64,000 nt of DNA, taken from Gammaproteobacteria bacterium. Lineage in GTDB: Bacteria; Pseudomonadota; Gammaproteobacteria; Burkholderiales; Rhodocyclaceae. The notes beneath the pieces were generated by a model that saw nothing but the letters and a program-made list of their open reading frames with translations, did no database searches and was not told the origin of the DNA. Shown here one piece after another: positions 63,791 through 64,000 of the stretch (positions are counted from its first letter, which is position 1; each line of letters starts with the position of its first letter). Where the stretch lies: NCBI GenBank assembly GCA_018819515.1, contig JAHJPX010000003.1:124001-188000 (forward strand), given 5' to 3'. A program made the translations under genes and the position numbers.

Positions 63791-64000
63791 TCAGGCGCTT
63801 CCGCGGTATCCGCACACCCGGTTGCGCCCGGTACGCTTCGCGTCGTATAGCGCGGTGTCGGCCTGGTTGAGCAGGGTATCGATATTCGTCGGCGTATCCG
63901 GAACTTCCGCGACGCCGATCGATACCGTGAATTGCAGCGGCAGGCCATGCTCCAGGGAGAGCCGCGCATGCTCGACGAGTTGCCGGATTCTTTCCGCGAC
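63791..64000 (-). CDS. Diguanylate cyclase, 3' end only
   Basis: The last 69 codons of a GGEEF domain: FTVSIGVAEVPD, QADTALYDAKRTGRNRVCGY, then TGA. The GGEEF motif and start lie beyond the window. Confidence 0.9.
   Translation of the reverse strand, partial: VAERIRQLVEHARLSLEHGLPLQFTVSIGVAEVPDTPTNIDTLLNQADTALYDAKRTGRNRVCGYRGSA

Overview
The window (about 63-65% G+C by eye) comes from a diazotrophic betaproteobacterium. The gene content (nifHDKT-ferredoxin-NafY order, Anbu cluster, class I PHA genes, rnr/rlmB, bamD/rluD/pgeF) best fits Rhodocyclales, a relative of Dechloromonas/Azonexus/Azospira/Accumulibacter. That placement is inference from gene order and remembered protein families, not a search.

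Layout. (1) 1-6.1 kb, + strand: 3' end of nifH, nifD, nifK, nifT, a 2[4Fe-4S] ferredoxin, a NafY/NifX-family protein and two nif-associated proteins of unknown function, with strong hairpins in most intercistronic gaps. (2) 6.2-10.3 kb, - strand: an Aer-like PAS chemoreceptor, a PAS histidine kinase and a PilJ/NarX-type membrane sensor. (3) 10.5-16.8 kb, - strand: a tightly packed molybdenum/nif operon reading modE, modA, modA, modD, nifQ, modB, modC, GNAT, nifZ, with a ModE-box-like palindrome upstream of modE. (4) 17-20.9 kb, - strand: the four-gene Anbu proteasome-like cluster. (5) 21.1-22.6 kb: nifE behind a near-consensus sigma54 promoter and a NifA site. (6) 22.6-34.3 kb: an accessory segment that separates nifE from nifN, with an OYE reductase, diguanylate cyclase, HDOD protein, ankyrin lipoprotein, OsmC, a secreted TsaA-like protein, small unknowns and gene remnants. 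(7) 34.5-42.7 kb: nifN, nifX, rseC, DUF269, a CCE_0567-type protein, fdxB and a 2Fe-2S ferredoxin; a divergent V4R/histidine-kinase pair; then nifU-nifS. nifN and nifU each have a sigma54 promoter plus a TGT-N10-ACA site. (8) 42.8-64 kb: housekeeping genes, namely tRNA-Leu, rnr, rlmB, bamD, rluD, pgeF, a ZIP transporter, phaC-phaB-phaB-phaR, rimO, a patatin, an FAD oxidase, tRNA-Ala, tRNA-Glu, a radical SAM protein, small unknowns and the 3' end of a GGEEF gene.

How the genes work together: NifHDK is the nitrogenase; NifE, NifN, NifX, the NafY-like protein and NifQ build and carry FeMo-co; the Mod system supplies and senses molybdate; NifU/NifS supply Fe-S clusters; the ferredoxins and possibly RseC (Rnf maintenance) supply reductant. 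Several redox/energy sensors sit among these genes. nifB, nifV, nifA/L and nifW are not in the window.

The most unusual observation is a short dispersed repeat, roughly AAAAGTCAGCC followed by the hairpin GTGGCG-RYA-CGCC, present in about 17-20 copies in 64 kb on both strands. Copies lie in intergenic gaps, at gene 3' ends and inside genes (modC twice, modD, rseC, rnr, pgeF, rimO, a radical SAM gene), where they are translated in at least four frames. Two intergenic copies belong to a longer 93-bp unit that is about 91% identical between copies.
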